From positions 1,364,001 to 1,428,000 of the forward strand of contig OZ220708.1 in the NCBI GenBank assembly GCA_965116595.1: a stretch of DNA of 64,000 nt, written 5' to 3'. The DNA comes from G963663315 sp963668255. GTDB lineage: Bacteria > Pseudomonadota > Gammaproteobacteria > Arenicellales > Poriferihabitantaceae. Below are positions 44,216-53,800 of the stretch, one piece after another. The position numbers and the translations under genes were made by a program. The stretch's first letter is position 1; each line of letters starts with the position of its first letter. The notes under the pieces were generated by a model. The model made no database searches. It saw only the letters and a list, made by a program, of their open reading frames with translations, and was not told the origin of the DNA.

Positions 44216-44839
44216 CTACGCTACAGGGCCAAAAATCTGGATGTAACCATCGAAACTCATTCGCAACGCGACATAGAGGATGATAAACAGTCCCAGGTAG
44301 CCGATCCAGCGGTGTTTTTGCAGGATATCTGCAATCAGGGCCGCGGCCACGGTCATGAACACGACTGAAAGCGCCAGACCGAAAACCAATATCTTGGTAT
44401 GACCATCCGCAACCGCCGCGACGGCGAGGACATTGTCGAGCGACATGGAAACATCGGCTACTACAATCTGGAAAATGGCCGAGCGCAACGGCGGGTTTTG
44501 TTCACCGGCGGTCGGAGTATCAATCATCCCTTCAGGAATCGATGGCGGCTCGTGAGGATGCCGCAGGTCCTGCCATAATTTCCAGCAGATCCAAAGCAGC
44601 AGCAGACCCCCGACCAGCAGCAATCCTTTTATAGCCAGTAACTGAACCGTGACCAGGGCGAAAACGATTCTGAGGATGACCGCAACCCCCACGCCATACA
44701 GAATCACTTTCCGGCGATAGTCCTTGCTGAATTTTGCGGCAACAAGCCCGATAATGATCGCGTTATCACCCGCCAGCACCAGATCTACAAATATGATCTG
44801 GACGAGCTTCACAAACTGTTCTGCAAAATCCAATGGCAT
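44216..44839 (-). CDS. TerC-family membrane protein, YjbE-like
   Basis: 207 residues with about six membrane helices and two acidic membrane motifs, VDLVLAGDNAIIIGLVAA (about 19-36) and VADVSMSLDNVLAVAA (about 127-142). This is the YjbE subgroup of TerC proteins, some of which export manganese and are preceded by a yybP-ykoY riboswitch. The 111-bp gap to the divergent MFS gene shows no such riboswitch that I could recognise. Different subfamily from the TerC gene at 12 kb. Confidence 0.82.
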   Translation of the reverse strand: MPLDFAEQFVKLVQIIFVDLVLAGDNAIIIGLVAAKFSKDYRRKVILYGVGVAVILRIVFALVTVQLLAIKGLLLVGGLLLLWICWKLWQDLRHPHEPPSIPEGMIDTPTAGEQNPPLRSAIFQIVVADVSMSLDNVLAVAAVADGHTKILVFGLALSVVFMTVAAALIADILQKHRWIGYLGLFIILYVALRMSFDGYIQIFGPVA

Positions 44840-44950
44840 TACCTCAGAAAAAGAACCCTTTTAACTTCTGTTGTCAAGGAAAGCAAGGTAAACCGGCAAG
44901 TCCGGATTTTTCAGGGCATTCCGGGGAATCCGATATGGTATTCTCGAATC

Positions 44951-46153
44951 ATGAACAAGAATATTATTCTGTTGTTTGTCTGCCTGGCCCTGGTCATGGC
45001 CACGTCATCCCTGAACATGACGACTTCAGCGCTGGTCGGCCTCTCGATAGCTCCTACCAGGAATCTGGCCACACTACCGCTTGGAATAAACTTCCTTACC
45101 ATCATGGTAGTGATGATCCCGATCTCGCTGATGATGCAAAGATACGGCAGGCGGGCTGGCTTTGCTGCGGGTGGCCTGAGTATCATTATCGGTGGCCTGC
45201 TGGCGGCAATGGCAATTTATCTGGGAAACTTCGAGTTGTTCTGTCTGTCTGCGGTCTTTCAGGGAGTGGCGATGTCAACCGCGCAGTTTTACCGATACGC
45301 TGCAGTCGAGGTAGCAACGGAATCCTATAAAAGCAGGGCGATCTCATGGGTACTGGTGGGGGGGCTGGCAGCCGCTTTTCTGGGCCCGTCGATAGCGAAG
45401 TATACCAGGGACATTCTGCCTGATGCCTTGTTTGCCCTCTCTTATGGCTCCTTTGCAGTTCTAGGACTTGGTGTCCTGATCTGTCTGGTATTTCTGAAAA
45501 TACCGGCGCCGGACATAATTGAAGTCAGGGAAAAAGCGAGGCCACTGATTCGTATTCTGTTGCTGCCCACATTCATCGTTGCAGCGTTCTGCGCCATGAT
45601 TGCCTATGGAACAATGAACCTGTTGATGACCTCGACACCGCTGGCAATGGATCACCGTGATTTCAGTTTCGATCAGACTGCAACGGTCATTCAATGGCAT
45701 ATCGTCGGTATGTTTGCGCCTTCATTCTTCACCGGCCACCTGATCCATCGATTCGGCGTCCTCCCGGTGATGGCTGCAGGCGTGCTGATGCTGTTTCTAT
45801 GTACAGCCCTGAGCCTGAAAGGTGATGGTTATTCTCATTTTATGGTCAGCCTGATTTCTCTTGGTATCGGCTGGAATTTTCTCTTTATCGGCGGCACCAC
45901 CCTGGTCACTGAGGTATATCGGCCGTCGGAGAAAGGCCTGGTTCAAGGGGTAAATGACTTTCTTGTGTTCAGTGGGGTCGCATCCACTGCCCTGATTTCC
46001 GGATATCTGCACCATCATTTCGGCTGGCAGAATATGAATTATGGAGTCATGCCGGTATTGCTGCTCGCCGCAGTTTCGATTGCGGTACTTGGCGTCATGC
46101 GCGCCAGATCATCGTTTATCGGGAGTGACAATCAAACGGCTGCGGGAAAATAG
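44951..46153 (+). CDS. Major facilitator superfamily transporter
   Basis: 400 residues and about twelve membrane helices, with an MFS motif A in the loop after helix 2 (MMQRYGRRAGFAAGG). The substrate is not evident. The C-terminal 45 nt overlap the 3' end of the convergent RDD gene. Divergent from the YjbE-like gene. Confidence 0.85.
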   Translation: MNKNIILLFVCLALVMATSSLNMTTSALVGLSIAPTRNLATLPLGINFLTIMVVMIPISLMMQRYGRRAGFAAGGLSIIIGGLLAAMAIYLGNFELFCLSAVFQGVAMSTAQFYRYAAVEVATESYKSRAISWVLVGGLAAAFLGPSIAKYTRDILPDALFALSYGSFAVLGLGVLICLVFLKIPAPDIIEVREKARPLIRILLLPTFIVAAFCAMIAYGTMNLLMTSTPLAMDHRDFSFDQTATVIQWHIVGMFAPSFFTGHLIHRFGVLPVMAAGVLMLFLCTALSLKGDGYSHFMVSLISLGIGWNFLFIGGTTLVTEVYRPSEKGLVQGVNDFLVFSGVASTALISGYLHHHFGWQNMNYGVMPVLLLAAVSIAVLGVMRARSSFIGSDNQTAAGK

Positions 46154-46576
46154 ATCATGCCAGGCGAGTTTTTCGGGATGATAGATCGACCAGAGAAACC
46201 CTGTGCCGACCATCATCCAGGAGAATGACGCGGCAATAAAACGCAGCCATGCTGTTTTCCAGGTCACTGCCTGAGATTCATCCGGGGATTGATCGGTAAC
46301 CATCGGCGTTAATTTTATCCTCCATGCGCGCATACCCAGAGTCTGTCCGCCATGGCGCCAGAACCAGCCGAAGAACAGGAAACAGATTGCAAGCAGATAA
46401 CCCAGTCGAATAGCTCTCCCCAGTACCGGGTTCAGCGAATCCGGAATCAACGGAACAGGCTGCCATGCAATAAACACAATGCAACACAATAAAATCGTGT
46501 CGTAAATAATGGCCAGCAGCCGGCGCCACAACGGACAGGGATTGAAGCGGTCAGGGGTTGGCGTGACGGGCTGCAT
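46109..46576 (-). CDS. RDD family membrane protein
   Basis: 155 residues; LWRRLLAIIYDTILL carries the Arg and Asp of the RDD signature, followed by membrane helices and GQTLGMRAWRIKL. The start at 46576 (MQPVTPTPDRF) matches the family; the frame stays open far upstream to 47356 only because it runs antisense-like through znuB in another frame. Function of the family is poorly defined (ion transport has been proposed for some members). It lies just after znuB on the same strand. Confidence 0.87.
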   Translation of the reverse strand: MQPVTPTPDRFNPCPLWRRLLAIIYDTILLCCIVFIAWQPVPLIPDSLNPVLGRAIRLGYLLAICFLFFGWFWRHGGQTLGMRAWRIKLTPMVTDQSPDESQAVTWKTAWLRFIAASFSWMMVGTGFLWSIYHPEKLAWHDLFSRSRLIVTPDKR

Positions 46577-46617
46577 GGAACTGGCTTTTGAACGGGCTGG
46601 ATACAGCGATGTTGCCA

Positions 46618-47409
46618 CTAACTGACTCGCAATTTCCCGGTCAGCATCGACAGCACAAACAGGATGGTTGCCGCAACCACGATGGATGGTCCCGCCGAAC
46701 TGTTGAGCAGCAGGGACGCACCGAGTCCAAGGACAACCGAGAGGCAGCCAAACACGCTTGCCAGGCAGGCCATCTGTTCCGGGGAGTTCGAGAACCTTCT
46801 GGCGCACGCCGCCGGAATTATGAGCATCGACACGATCAGCAGGACACCGACAACCTGCATCGAGACCGCGACTACAAAGCTGAGCACAACCAGAAATATC
46901 AGTCGGACTCTCTTTTCCCTGACACCATCGATCAATGCCAGGTCCGGCTGTATGATCAGGGAAAGCAACGACCGCCAGATTGTTCCGAGCAAGCCGATGA
47001 CCATGGCCCCGCCTCCATAAATCCAGAAAACGTCCCGCCAGCTGACAGAAAGAATATCGCCGAAAAGATAAGCCATCAGATCCATTCGTACTGCAGGTAT
47101 CAGACTGAGAACGGCAATGCCGAGGGCCAGTGTCGCATGCGCCAGGATTCCCAGGGTAGTATCTGTCGTCAGATCCTTGAACCGGTCCATGTATAACAGC
47201 AAAAATGACAGTGCGGTACATACTGCCAGGATGGAAAAATAGAGATTGAGAGCCAGTAGCAACCCCAGCACGACACCCAGCAGCGCGCCATGGGACAGGG
47301 CGGCGCCGAAATAGACCATGCGTTGCCATACCATCAGACAACCCAGTGGCCCGCATATTACAGCGACCCCAAGACCGCCAATCAGTGACCTGACGATAAA
47401 CTCATCCAT
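46618..47409 (-). CDS. znuB: Zinc ABC transporter permease
   Basis: 263 residues with about eight membrane helices of the ABC-3 family; FIVRSLIGGLGVAVICGPLGCLMVWQRM, YFGAALSHGALLGVVLG and LLIVSMLIIPAACARRF are typical of ZnuB. It forms the zinc importer with ZnuC (2 bp upstream) and ZnuA (divergent). Third gene of a zur-znuC-znuB operon under the Zur box at 48742. Confidence 0.93.
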   Translation of the reverse strand: MDEFIVRSLIGGLGVAVICGPLGCLMVWQRMVYFGAALSHGALLGVVLGLLLALNLYFSILAVCTALSFLLLYMDRFKDLTTDTTLGILAHATLALGIAVLSLIPAVRMDLMAYLFGDILSVSWRDVFWIYGGGAMVIGLLGTIWRSLLSLIIQPDLALIDGVREKRVRLIFLVVLSFVVAVSMQVVGVLLIVSMLIIPAACARRFSNSPEQMACLASVFGCLSVVLGLGASLLLNSSAGPSIVVAATILFVLSMLTGKLRVS

Positions 47410-47411
47410 TG

Positions 47412-48191
47412 TCAGGCTTTATTGTCGCCGTTGGTTTGACCGACCTGGGCAGGGGGACAAATGTCTCCCTGCAAATTATGTTCGTGATCATGCGAGTGGC
47501 GATAAATACCCAGTGTCGCGGCATTCTCCTGGCCAAACAAGTAGACGAACTCCGGGTTTTTCCGCACGTCTTCCGACGTACCGGAACAACAGATATGGCG
47601 ATTCAGACAGACTACTGTATCGGTGGCGGCCATCACAATGCGTAGATTATGGGAAACCAGGAGAACACCACAATGGGTTTTATCCCGTATGGATTGAATC
47701 AGGGTATAGAGGCTTGTTTGTCCACTGACATCGACACCGGCGGTGGGTTCGTCAAGAATCAGTAAATCGGGTGATTTCAATATGGCTCTTGCCAGCAGGG
47801 CGCGTCTCAATTCTCCGCCTGAAATGTCCTGCAGGGGTTTTTTCCCCAGTTGCTCACCACCGACCAGTTCAAGCGCCTGTTCGAGCTGGCGCTTTTCCCG
47901 GATGCCTGAAAGCTGGAGAAACCGTGTAACGTTGACAGGCACACTACGGTCAAGATTGACTGATTGGGGCACATAACCAACACGAATTTCAGGATTTGAA
48001 ATGACGGAACCCCGATCGGGTTGAATGAGACCGAGGGCAATTTTCACCAGACTGCTCTTTCCCGCTCCGTTGGGACCGATCAGGGTCACAATTTCATTTC
48101 TCCTGACAGATAGAGTGATGTCGTCAAGAATTGTTCCGTTTCCACGAAACAACGAGACATTCCGCAGATCAACGAGTGTTCCGGATTGCAT
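47412..48191 (-). CDS. znuC: Zinc ABC transporter ATP-binding protein
   Basis: 259 residues with Walker A GPNGAGKSS (about 39-47), signature ISGGELRRALLARAIL and Walker B LLILDEPTAGVD, and the ZnuC-type His-containing C-terminal region, here IYRHSHDHEHN, which may bind zinc. Its start overlaps the zur 3' end by 23 nt, so translation is likely coupled. Confidence 0.93.
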   Translation of the reverse strand: MQSGTLVDLRNVSLFRGNGTILDDITLSVRRNEIVTLIGPNGAGKSSLVKIALGLIQPDRGSVISNPEIRVGYVPQSVNLDRSVPVNVTRFLQLSGIREKRQLEQALELVGGEQLGKKPLQDISGGELRRALLARAILKSPDLLILDEPTAGVDVSGQTSLYTLIQSIRDKTHCGVLLVSHNLRIVMAATDTVVCLNRHICCSGTSEDVRKNPEFVYLFGQENAATLGIYRHSHDHEHNLQGDICPPAQVGQTNGDNKA

Positions 48192-48699
48192 TGACAGGCC
48201 CGCCTTGTGGCGGGTTGGTTTGACAATTCGGGCAAAGGCCCAGGATTTCGACCGTTTGATGGATAATTTCCAATCCAGCCTTCCTGGCCTGACGGGAGAT
48301 CACCTGTTTGATCAAGGGGTCATCGAGTTCCACAACCTGGTGGCACTGGTCACAGATCAGGAATTGGCTGATATGCCTTTGATCCGGGAAATCACATCCT
48401 GTATAAGCCTTGAGAGACTGGATTTTATGGATCAGCCTGTGTTTCAACAGAAAATCAAGTGTGCGATAGACTGTAGGAGGTTGTGCGTTCACTTTTTCGT
48501 TGCGCAGGGTTTCCAGCAGGTCATAGGCTAGTACCGGTTTATGGCTGGACCAGATCAATTCAAGGATTCGTTTTCTGAGATGCGTAAAACGGGTGTTGTT
48601 TTCGAGGCAGATGGCTTGCGCCTTTTCCATCGCAGTCTTGATACATGAATCATGGTCATGTTTCAAACTGTGAAAGCGAGGAGAATCGGGTCTGGTCAT
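48169..48699 (-). CDS. zur: Zinc uptake regulator, Fur family
   Basis: 176 residues from ATG 48699 (a GTG at 48726 is an alternative). The winged helix contains FTHLRKRILELIWSSHKPVLAYDLLE and the recognition helix PPTVYRTLDFLL; Cys116/Cys119 (CDQC) and Cys156/Cys159 (CPNC) form the structural zinc site. Its place at the head of znuCB and next to a Zur-type operator identifies it as Zur rather than Fur. It represses zinc uptake when zinc is sufficient and probably its own operon. Confidence 0.92.
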   Translation of the reverse strand: MTRPDSPRFHSLKHDHDSCIKTAMEKAQAICLENNTRFTHLRKRILELIWSSHKPVLAYDLLETLRNEKVNAQPPTVYRTLDFLLKHRLIHKIQSLKAYTGCDFPDQRHISQFLICDQCHQVVELDDPLIKQVISRQARKAGLEIIHQTVEILGLCPNCQTNPPQGGPVNAIRNTR

Positions 48700-48741
48700 A
48701 GACTCAGCGAGAGTACAAGGAAGCACGGGTGATTGATTCCG

Positions 48742-48764
48742 GTAATGATATATTATAACATTGC
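48742..48764. promoter_or_regulatory. Zur box between zur and znuA
   Basis: The 23-bp site matches about 19 of the 22 defined positions of the gammaproteobacterial Zur consensus (GAAATGTTATA-N-TATAACATTTC). It sits in the short divergent region, overlaps a TATAAT on the minus strand (48757-48752), and lies 29 bp before the znuA start, so one bound dimer pair could repress both directions. Confidence 0.85.
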
Positions 48765-48792
48765 CAATATTAATCCCATAGGCTTTCTGACC

Positions 48793-49848
48793 ATGAACTC
48801 ATTGATAAAACTGCCTTTGTATCACAGGGTTACTTCTCTCGCAAGCAAGCGGCTGCTGTATCCCGTTCTGTGTTTTATTATGCTTTCCTGGTCGACAGGG
48901 TTGTTTGCGGAGGCGCCCAGAGTCGCGGTTTCAGTGAGTCCGGTTCATTCCCTTGTTTCCGGGGTAATGCAAGGAGTCGGTGTTCCTGAATTGCTGATTC
49001 TGCCCGGACACTCCCCTCACGTCCAACCGCTGTCTCCATCTGCGGTCAAAGCTGCATACGGCGCCGATTTGCTGGTCTGGGTCGGCCCCGGTTTCGAAGT
49101 GACCATGTCGAAAATCGTAGGGCAGATCAAGCGGCAGGATCGGGTTAAATCCCTGATGGATGACGCCAGCCTTCACACCCTGCCACTTCGTGAACAGAGT
49201 ATGTGGAGTGAGCATGGACATGGGCATGGACAGGAAGATGAAGAGGATGGGGATGAGGAACACGAAGGTGAGGAAGATGGAGATGAGGAGCACGAAGGCG
49301 AAGAGGATGGGGATGAGGAGCACGAAGCAGCCCTGGATCCTCATGTTTGGCTCTCAACCGACAATGCCATTTTGATCGTTTCCGCCTTTACCGACTGGAT
49401 TTCCCGGATAGACAGTGATAACAAAGACCTGTACCAGAGCAACAGGGATAAGGTCATTGCCAGAATCCATCAAACCAGAGGGCAAATGTCAGAATTGCTG
49501 GAATCCATCAGAACAGTCCCGTACATCGTATTCCATGACGCCTGGCAATACTACGAGAACGAGCACCAGTTGAATGCGCAGACCTCGGTTTCCCGTTCAG
49601 CAGACCATGCACCCGTTATCCGGCAAATCCAGGACTTGAATCGATTGATCCGGGAACGTGATATTCGATGCGTTTTCAGGGAGCCCCAGTTTGAATCCAG
49701 AATCATCCAGACAGTGATCGAAGGTACCCAGGCCAGGGTCGGTGTACTTGATCCGGTGGGTGCAGAGTTGGCTCCGGGACCGGACATGTGGCACGAATTG
49801 ATGTTGTCGATTGCCACATCGTTAAAAACCTGTCTGTCCGGGGAATAA
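48793..49848 (+). CDS. znuA: Zinc ABC transporter substrate-binding protein
   Basis: Periplasmic zinc-binding protein, 351 residues from the start at 48793; the open frame to 48733 would run through the Zur box. Signal peptide to about FAEA. Zinc ligands fit the family: His in PGHSPH, His in DPHVW, His in VFHDAWQYY and a C-terminal Asp. The usual His-rich loop is replaced by HGHGHG followed by three acidic repeats of ten residues (EEDGDEEHEG type). Confidence 0.93.
   Translation: MNSLIKLPLYHRVTSLASKRLLYPVLCFIMLSWSTGLFAEAPRVAVSVSPVHSLVSGVMQGVGVPELLILPGHSPHVQPLSPSAVKAAYGADLLVWVGPGFEVTMSKIVGQIKRQDRVKSLMDDASLHTLPLREQSMWSEHGHGHGQEDEEDGDEEHEGEEDGDEEHEGEEDGDEEHEAALDPHVWLSTDNAILIVSAFTDWISRIDSDNKDLYQSNRDKVIARIHQTRGQMSELLESIRTVPYIVFHDAWQYYENEHQLNAQTSVSRSADHAPVIRQIQDLNRLIRERDIRCVFREPQFESRIIQTVIEGTQARVGVLDPVGAELAPGPDMWHELMLSIATSLKTCLSGE
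49241..49330 (+). repeat. Three 30-bp tandem repeats in znuA
   Basis: Units 49241-49270, 49271-49300 and 49301-49330 are near-identical, in frame, and encode acidic His-containing decapeptides in the metal-loading loop of ZnuA. Copy number may vary by slippage. Confidence 0.85.
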
Positions 49849-49858
49849 AAGGGGGTTC

Positions 49859-49880
49859 GGGCCGGCACAGGGACCGGCCC
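49859..49880. repeat. GC-rich hairpin after znuA
   Basis: Arms GGGCCGG (49859-49865) and CCGGCCC (49874-49880) with an 8-nt loop, in the gap between the convergent znuA and aldolase genes. No T run follows on either strand. A direct repeat of CGGGTAAAT follows at about 49893-49911. It may act as a bidirectional stop or be a dispersed REP-like element. Confidence 0.45.
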
Positions 49881-49922
49881 CTACGGGCTGGCCGGGTAAA
49901 TCGGGTAAATCGGGGGGATTTC

Positions 49923-50816
49923 TCAGGTTCGGGAGGCGGCTGCAATAGTATCGATAGAACTTCCCAGGGTATCGCTGAATTCGGCATCGGATTGGTGGAC
50001 CGACAGCCCTTCGGTCAGCGCCCTGGAAAAACTCGCAATCATTCCTGTGTTCTCGCTCAGTCGGCGATTGGCTTCTTCACGGCTGTATCCACCAGACAAT
50101 GCCGCCACTTTGAGTACATTGTCATGTTCCATACAGGATTGATAGAAATTGCTCTGCTCGGGCAGGGTCAGTTTGAATATGACATTCTGCCCTTCACTCA
50201 GGGTGTCCAGATTTGCCAGCAGTTCGTCCCTTAAAATAATTTCGGCCTCGGCTTTTTGTGGTGAGTTGATATCGACTTCGGGCTCGATAATCGGCGCCAG
50301 TCCCCTGGCAATGATTCGTTTGCCGATTTCAAATTGCTGCGCGACCACGTCCTTGATACCCTGTGCATTGTCGGTCTTGATCACAGACCGCATTTTGGTC
50401 GCAAAAAAACCGTTTGCCACCGCCTTGTCCAGTAACGCATCGAGGTCAGGCATCGGCTTCATCATCTGCGCCCCGGATTCGATATCCGCCAGGCCCTTGT
50501 CCACTTTCAGGATTGGAATGATTTGTTTCTCCCGCCAAAGATAATGAGACGTCAACTGGCCTTGCACTTCCCGCTCCATGGTGTTTTCGAACAGGATAGC
50601 TCCGAGAATCCTGTCTGAGGTGAAGTTTTCATTGGTCATGATCCGGGTCCGCATTTCATGGACCTTCGCATACATTTCATCTTCCCCGTCATACTGGTCC
50701 TGATCCACTCCATACATCATCAATGCCTTTGGGGTGCTGCCGCCGCTCTGATCCAATGCTGCTATAAATCCGGTTGAATTCATCAGCATTTCCAATTGTC
50801 GCGCTGTTTCAGTCAT
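49923..50816 (-). CDS. Fructose-bisphosphate aldolase, class I
   Basis: Schiff-base aldolase of glycolysis/gluconeogenesis, of the bacterial (staphylococcal) class I type. ALDQSGGSTPK and IPILKVDKGL are diagnostic; Lys215 in VIFKLTLPE is the likely Schiff-base residue. The start at 50816 has AGGAC in front and gives 297 residues, the normal length; the frame is open to 50858 without a ribosome-binding site. Gammaproteobacteria more often use the metal-dependent class II enzyme. Confidence 0.92.
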   Translation of the reverse strand: MTETARQLEMLMNSTGFIAALDQSGGSTPKALMMYGVDQDQYDGEDEMYAKVHEMRTRIMTNENFTSDRILGAILFENTMEREVQGQLTSHYLWREKQIIPILKVDKGLADIESGAQMMKPMPDLDALLDKAVANGFFATKMRSVIKTDNAQGIKDVVAQQFEIGKRIIARGLAPIIEPEVDINSPQKAEAEIILRDELLANLDTLSEGQNVIFKLTLPEQSNFYQSCMEHDNVLKVAALSGGYSREEANRRLSENTGMIASFSRALTEGLSVHQSDAEFSDTLGSSIDTIAAASRT

Positions 50817-50873
50817 GAGTCCTGACTCGTTTTCTGGTTGGTTTATGGCTTCGTCCATATGAGTATAAATGTT

Positions 50874-53800
50874 TTATCCCTGCAGGTCACTTCCGTTCAG
50901 GTTATTGCCGGATCTCAAGGATATGACCCAGTTGTCTTCATCAAGCGACCGTTCGACTGTAAACCCTCCCTCCAGCGAATCCACCAGTTCGACAGCCAGG
51001 GTTTCGGTCAAAATGTATTCACGGTGCTCTCCCAGGGCAGCACACACTCTTGGCGTACCGGTAATGCACAGCGTAATCCTGTCTGAAATTTCCAGTCCCG
51101 CCAGTTTGCGGGTATCCTGTACCGTTCGCACCAGCTCGCGGGCAATGCCTTCTGTCAATAATGCGCTGTCGAGCGAGGTATTGAGCGCAACCAGATAACC
51201 CTGTCCCGAGCACGCTGCGAATCCTTGCGCAGATGAGGTCAGGATCTGAATATCTTCACGCTCAAATAAAATCCTGCGGCCTTCTATTTCCAGTTCAAAT
51301 ACGGTCCCATCCTGAATCTGCCGCGCAACCCGGTTTCCATCCGCCTCAGTCAATGCGGCTTTGATTGCAGGCATCAATCTGCCGTAGCGTTTCCCCAGCC
51401 GCGGAAAATTCGGTTTGATGGTATAGCTGATCAGATCCTCATCAGAGTTGATAAAGTCAATGGCCTTGATATTCAGCTCTTCCAGTATCTGTTGCTCGTG
51501 CCTGTTGAGCGCAGAGCGCACGGATTCATCCGTCGAACTGATCAGCATCTGTGCAAGCGGTTGGCGCACACGAACCCGGCTTTCTTCACGGGCAGAACGG
51601 CCGAGACCGACAATGGTCTGCACCACATCCATTTCATTGACCAGGTCATCGTCCAGGCACTCCACATCGTATTTCGGCCATGAAGTCAAATGTACGCTTT
51701 GCCTGTGGTCGGAGTCGTATTTTCCAAGATTATGGTAGAGCGCTTCGCTTAAGAACGGCATGAATGGCGCAATCATCCGCGCAATCAGATCAAGACATTC
51801 ATACAGGGTCAGGTAGGCGGCCTGTTTGTCATCGCCATCGTCGCTTTTCCAGAATCGACGACGATTGCGCCGCACATACCAGTTGCTGACCTGATCAACC
51901 AGGCTCTCGACCGCCTGGCCCGCGCCAAACGCATCATATTTGTCCAGTGATTCTGTTACGGTTTTCAAAGTCTGGTGAGCAAGAGCAAGCACCCATCTGT
52001 CAATTTGTGGCCGGTCGGACAGGGCGACCTGTCGGCGGGTGTCCAACTTGTCCAGTCTTGCGTAAAGAATGAAAAATGACCATGTGTTCCATATCGTGTT
52101 GACGAAAGTCGCGGCGACTTCCCTGACAATTTCCACCGAAATCCGTTTTTGTGCGTCGGGTGCGGTACGCGCCAGAAACAGCCAGCGCAGCGCATCGACA
52201 CCGACATCATCGAAAACCTCATACGGATTGACTATGTTACCCTGGGACTTGGACATTTTCTTGCCGTGCTCATCGACAATATGACTCAGACAGACGCAGT
52301 TTTTATAGGCCACGCTGTCATCGACCAGGGCGGCAATGGCATGCAGGGTATAAAACCATCCCCGGGTCTGGTCAATTGCCTCACAAATATAATCCGCTGG
52401 AAACTGTTTTGCGAAAAACTCCTGATTCTCGAAAGGGTAGTGCCACTGCGCATAAGTCATGGCGCCGGAATCAAACCAGCAATCAATGACTTCGGGAACC
52501 CGGCGATACTCACGTCCTTCCTTGATGAACGTGACATCATCGATCCGGGGGCGATGCAGGTCAATGTCCTGCATCGAATGACCGGTGAGCGCTTCGAGCT
52601 CTTCCAGTGAGCCGATGCAGATGAAATCCTCCTGACCATCTGTCCACACCGGCAACGGGGTTCCCCAGAAACGTTCACGCGACAATGCCCAGTCGATATT
52701 GTTTTCCAGCCAGTTGCCGAATCTCCCGTCACGAATGGTTGGGGGCACCCAGTTGATGGTTTTGTTCAGCGCCACCATTCTGTCCTTGATTTCGGTTGTT
52801 CTTATGTACCAGGCTTCCTTGGCATAGTAGATCAATGGATCTCCGGTACGCCAGCCAAAAGGATAATTGTGGAGTGTCGTTTCATTCAGGAACAGATTGC
52901 CCTGGCTGTCCAGCAACTTGACGATGACCGGGTCGGCCTGTTTGAAAAACAATCCGGCAACCGGTGCGGCCTGCTGTTTGAAACAACCGTCAAGTCCGAC
53001 CCCATGCACGACAGGCAGCCCTTCTCTTTGTCCAAGCGCGAGATCATCTACCCCATAGGCGGGCGCCGCATGCACGATCCCGGTGCCGTCTTCGGTATTG
53101 ACGAAATCCGCGCTGACCACGCGAAAACAATCGCCGGATTCAATATCCAGCCAGTTGAACAATCGATGATAGCGTAGTCCGATCAACTCGCTGCCCTTGA
53201 CCGTTTTGATCACTTCACAGGGTTGGTCGTGTTCGGCAAAGTAGTGTTCGACCCGGGCACAGGCCAGAATCAGGACTTCATCGTTATGGCGCACCCAGGC
53301 GTAGTCAATATCAGTGCCTACTGCGAGCAGCAGATTCGAGGGTAGTGTCCAGGGGGTAGTGGTCCAGACCAGAAATGAGGTGTGATCTTCATCCTTGAGT
53401 CTGAAGCGAACGGTGATGGACGGGTCTTCGACCTCCTTATAGCCCTGGGCCACTTCGTGGGATGACAGGGTGGCGCCGATGCGCGGGTCGTAGGGAACGA
53501 CCTTATAGCCCTTGTAGATCAGTCCCCTGTTCCAGATTCGCTGGATCAGGTTCCAGGTGGATTCAATGTACTTGTTATCAAGCGTGTAATAGGCTTCATC
53601 CAGGTTGACCCAGTACCCCATGCGGCGGGTCATCGCCTCCCACTCACCGATATAGGTCATCACCGATTCGCGGCAACGGCGGGTAAACTCGGTGATGCCA
53701 ACCTGACTTTCGATTTCCTTCTTGTCGAAAATACCGAGTTGTTTCTCTATTTCATGTTCGACCGGCAGGCCATGCGTATCCCAACCGCCCTTTCGGGGCG

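Noticed and set aside
44840..44950. yybP-ykoY manganese riboswitch upstream of the YjbE-like gene
   Set aside because: Family context suggests one, but the conserved loops are not visible in the 111-bp gap.
46109..46153. 45-nt convergent overlap of the MFS and RDD genes
   Set aside because: Short tail-to-tail overlaps are common in compact genomes; no sign of frameshift in either gene.
46577..47356. Long minus-strand open frame joined to the RDD protein (415 codons in total)
   Set aside because: The upstream 260 codons overlap znuB on the same strand in another frame and have Cys/Arg/Gly-rich, non-protein-like composition; the RDD protein starts at 46576.
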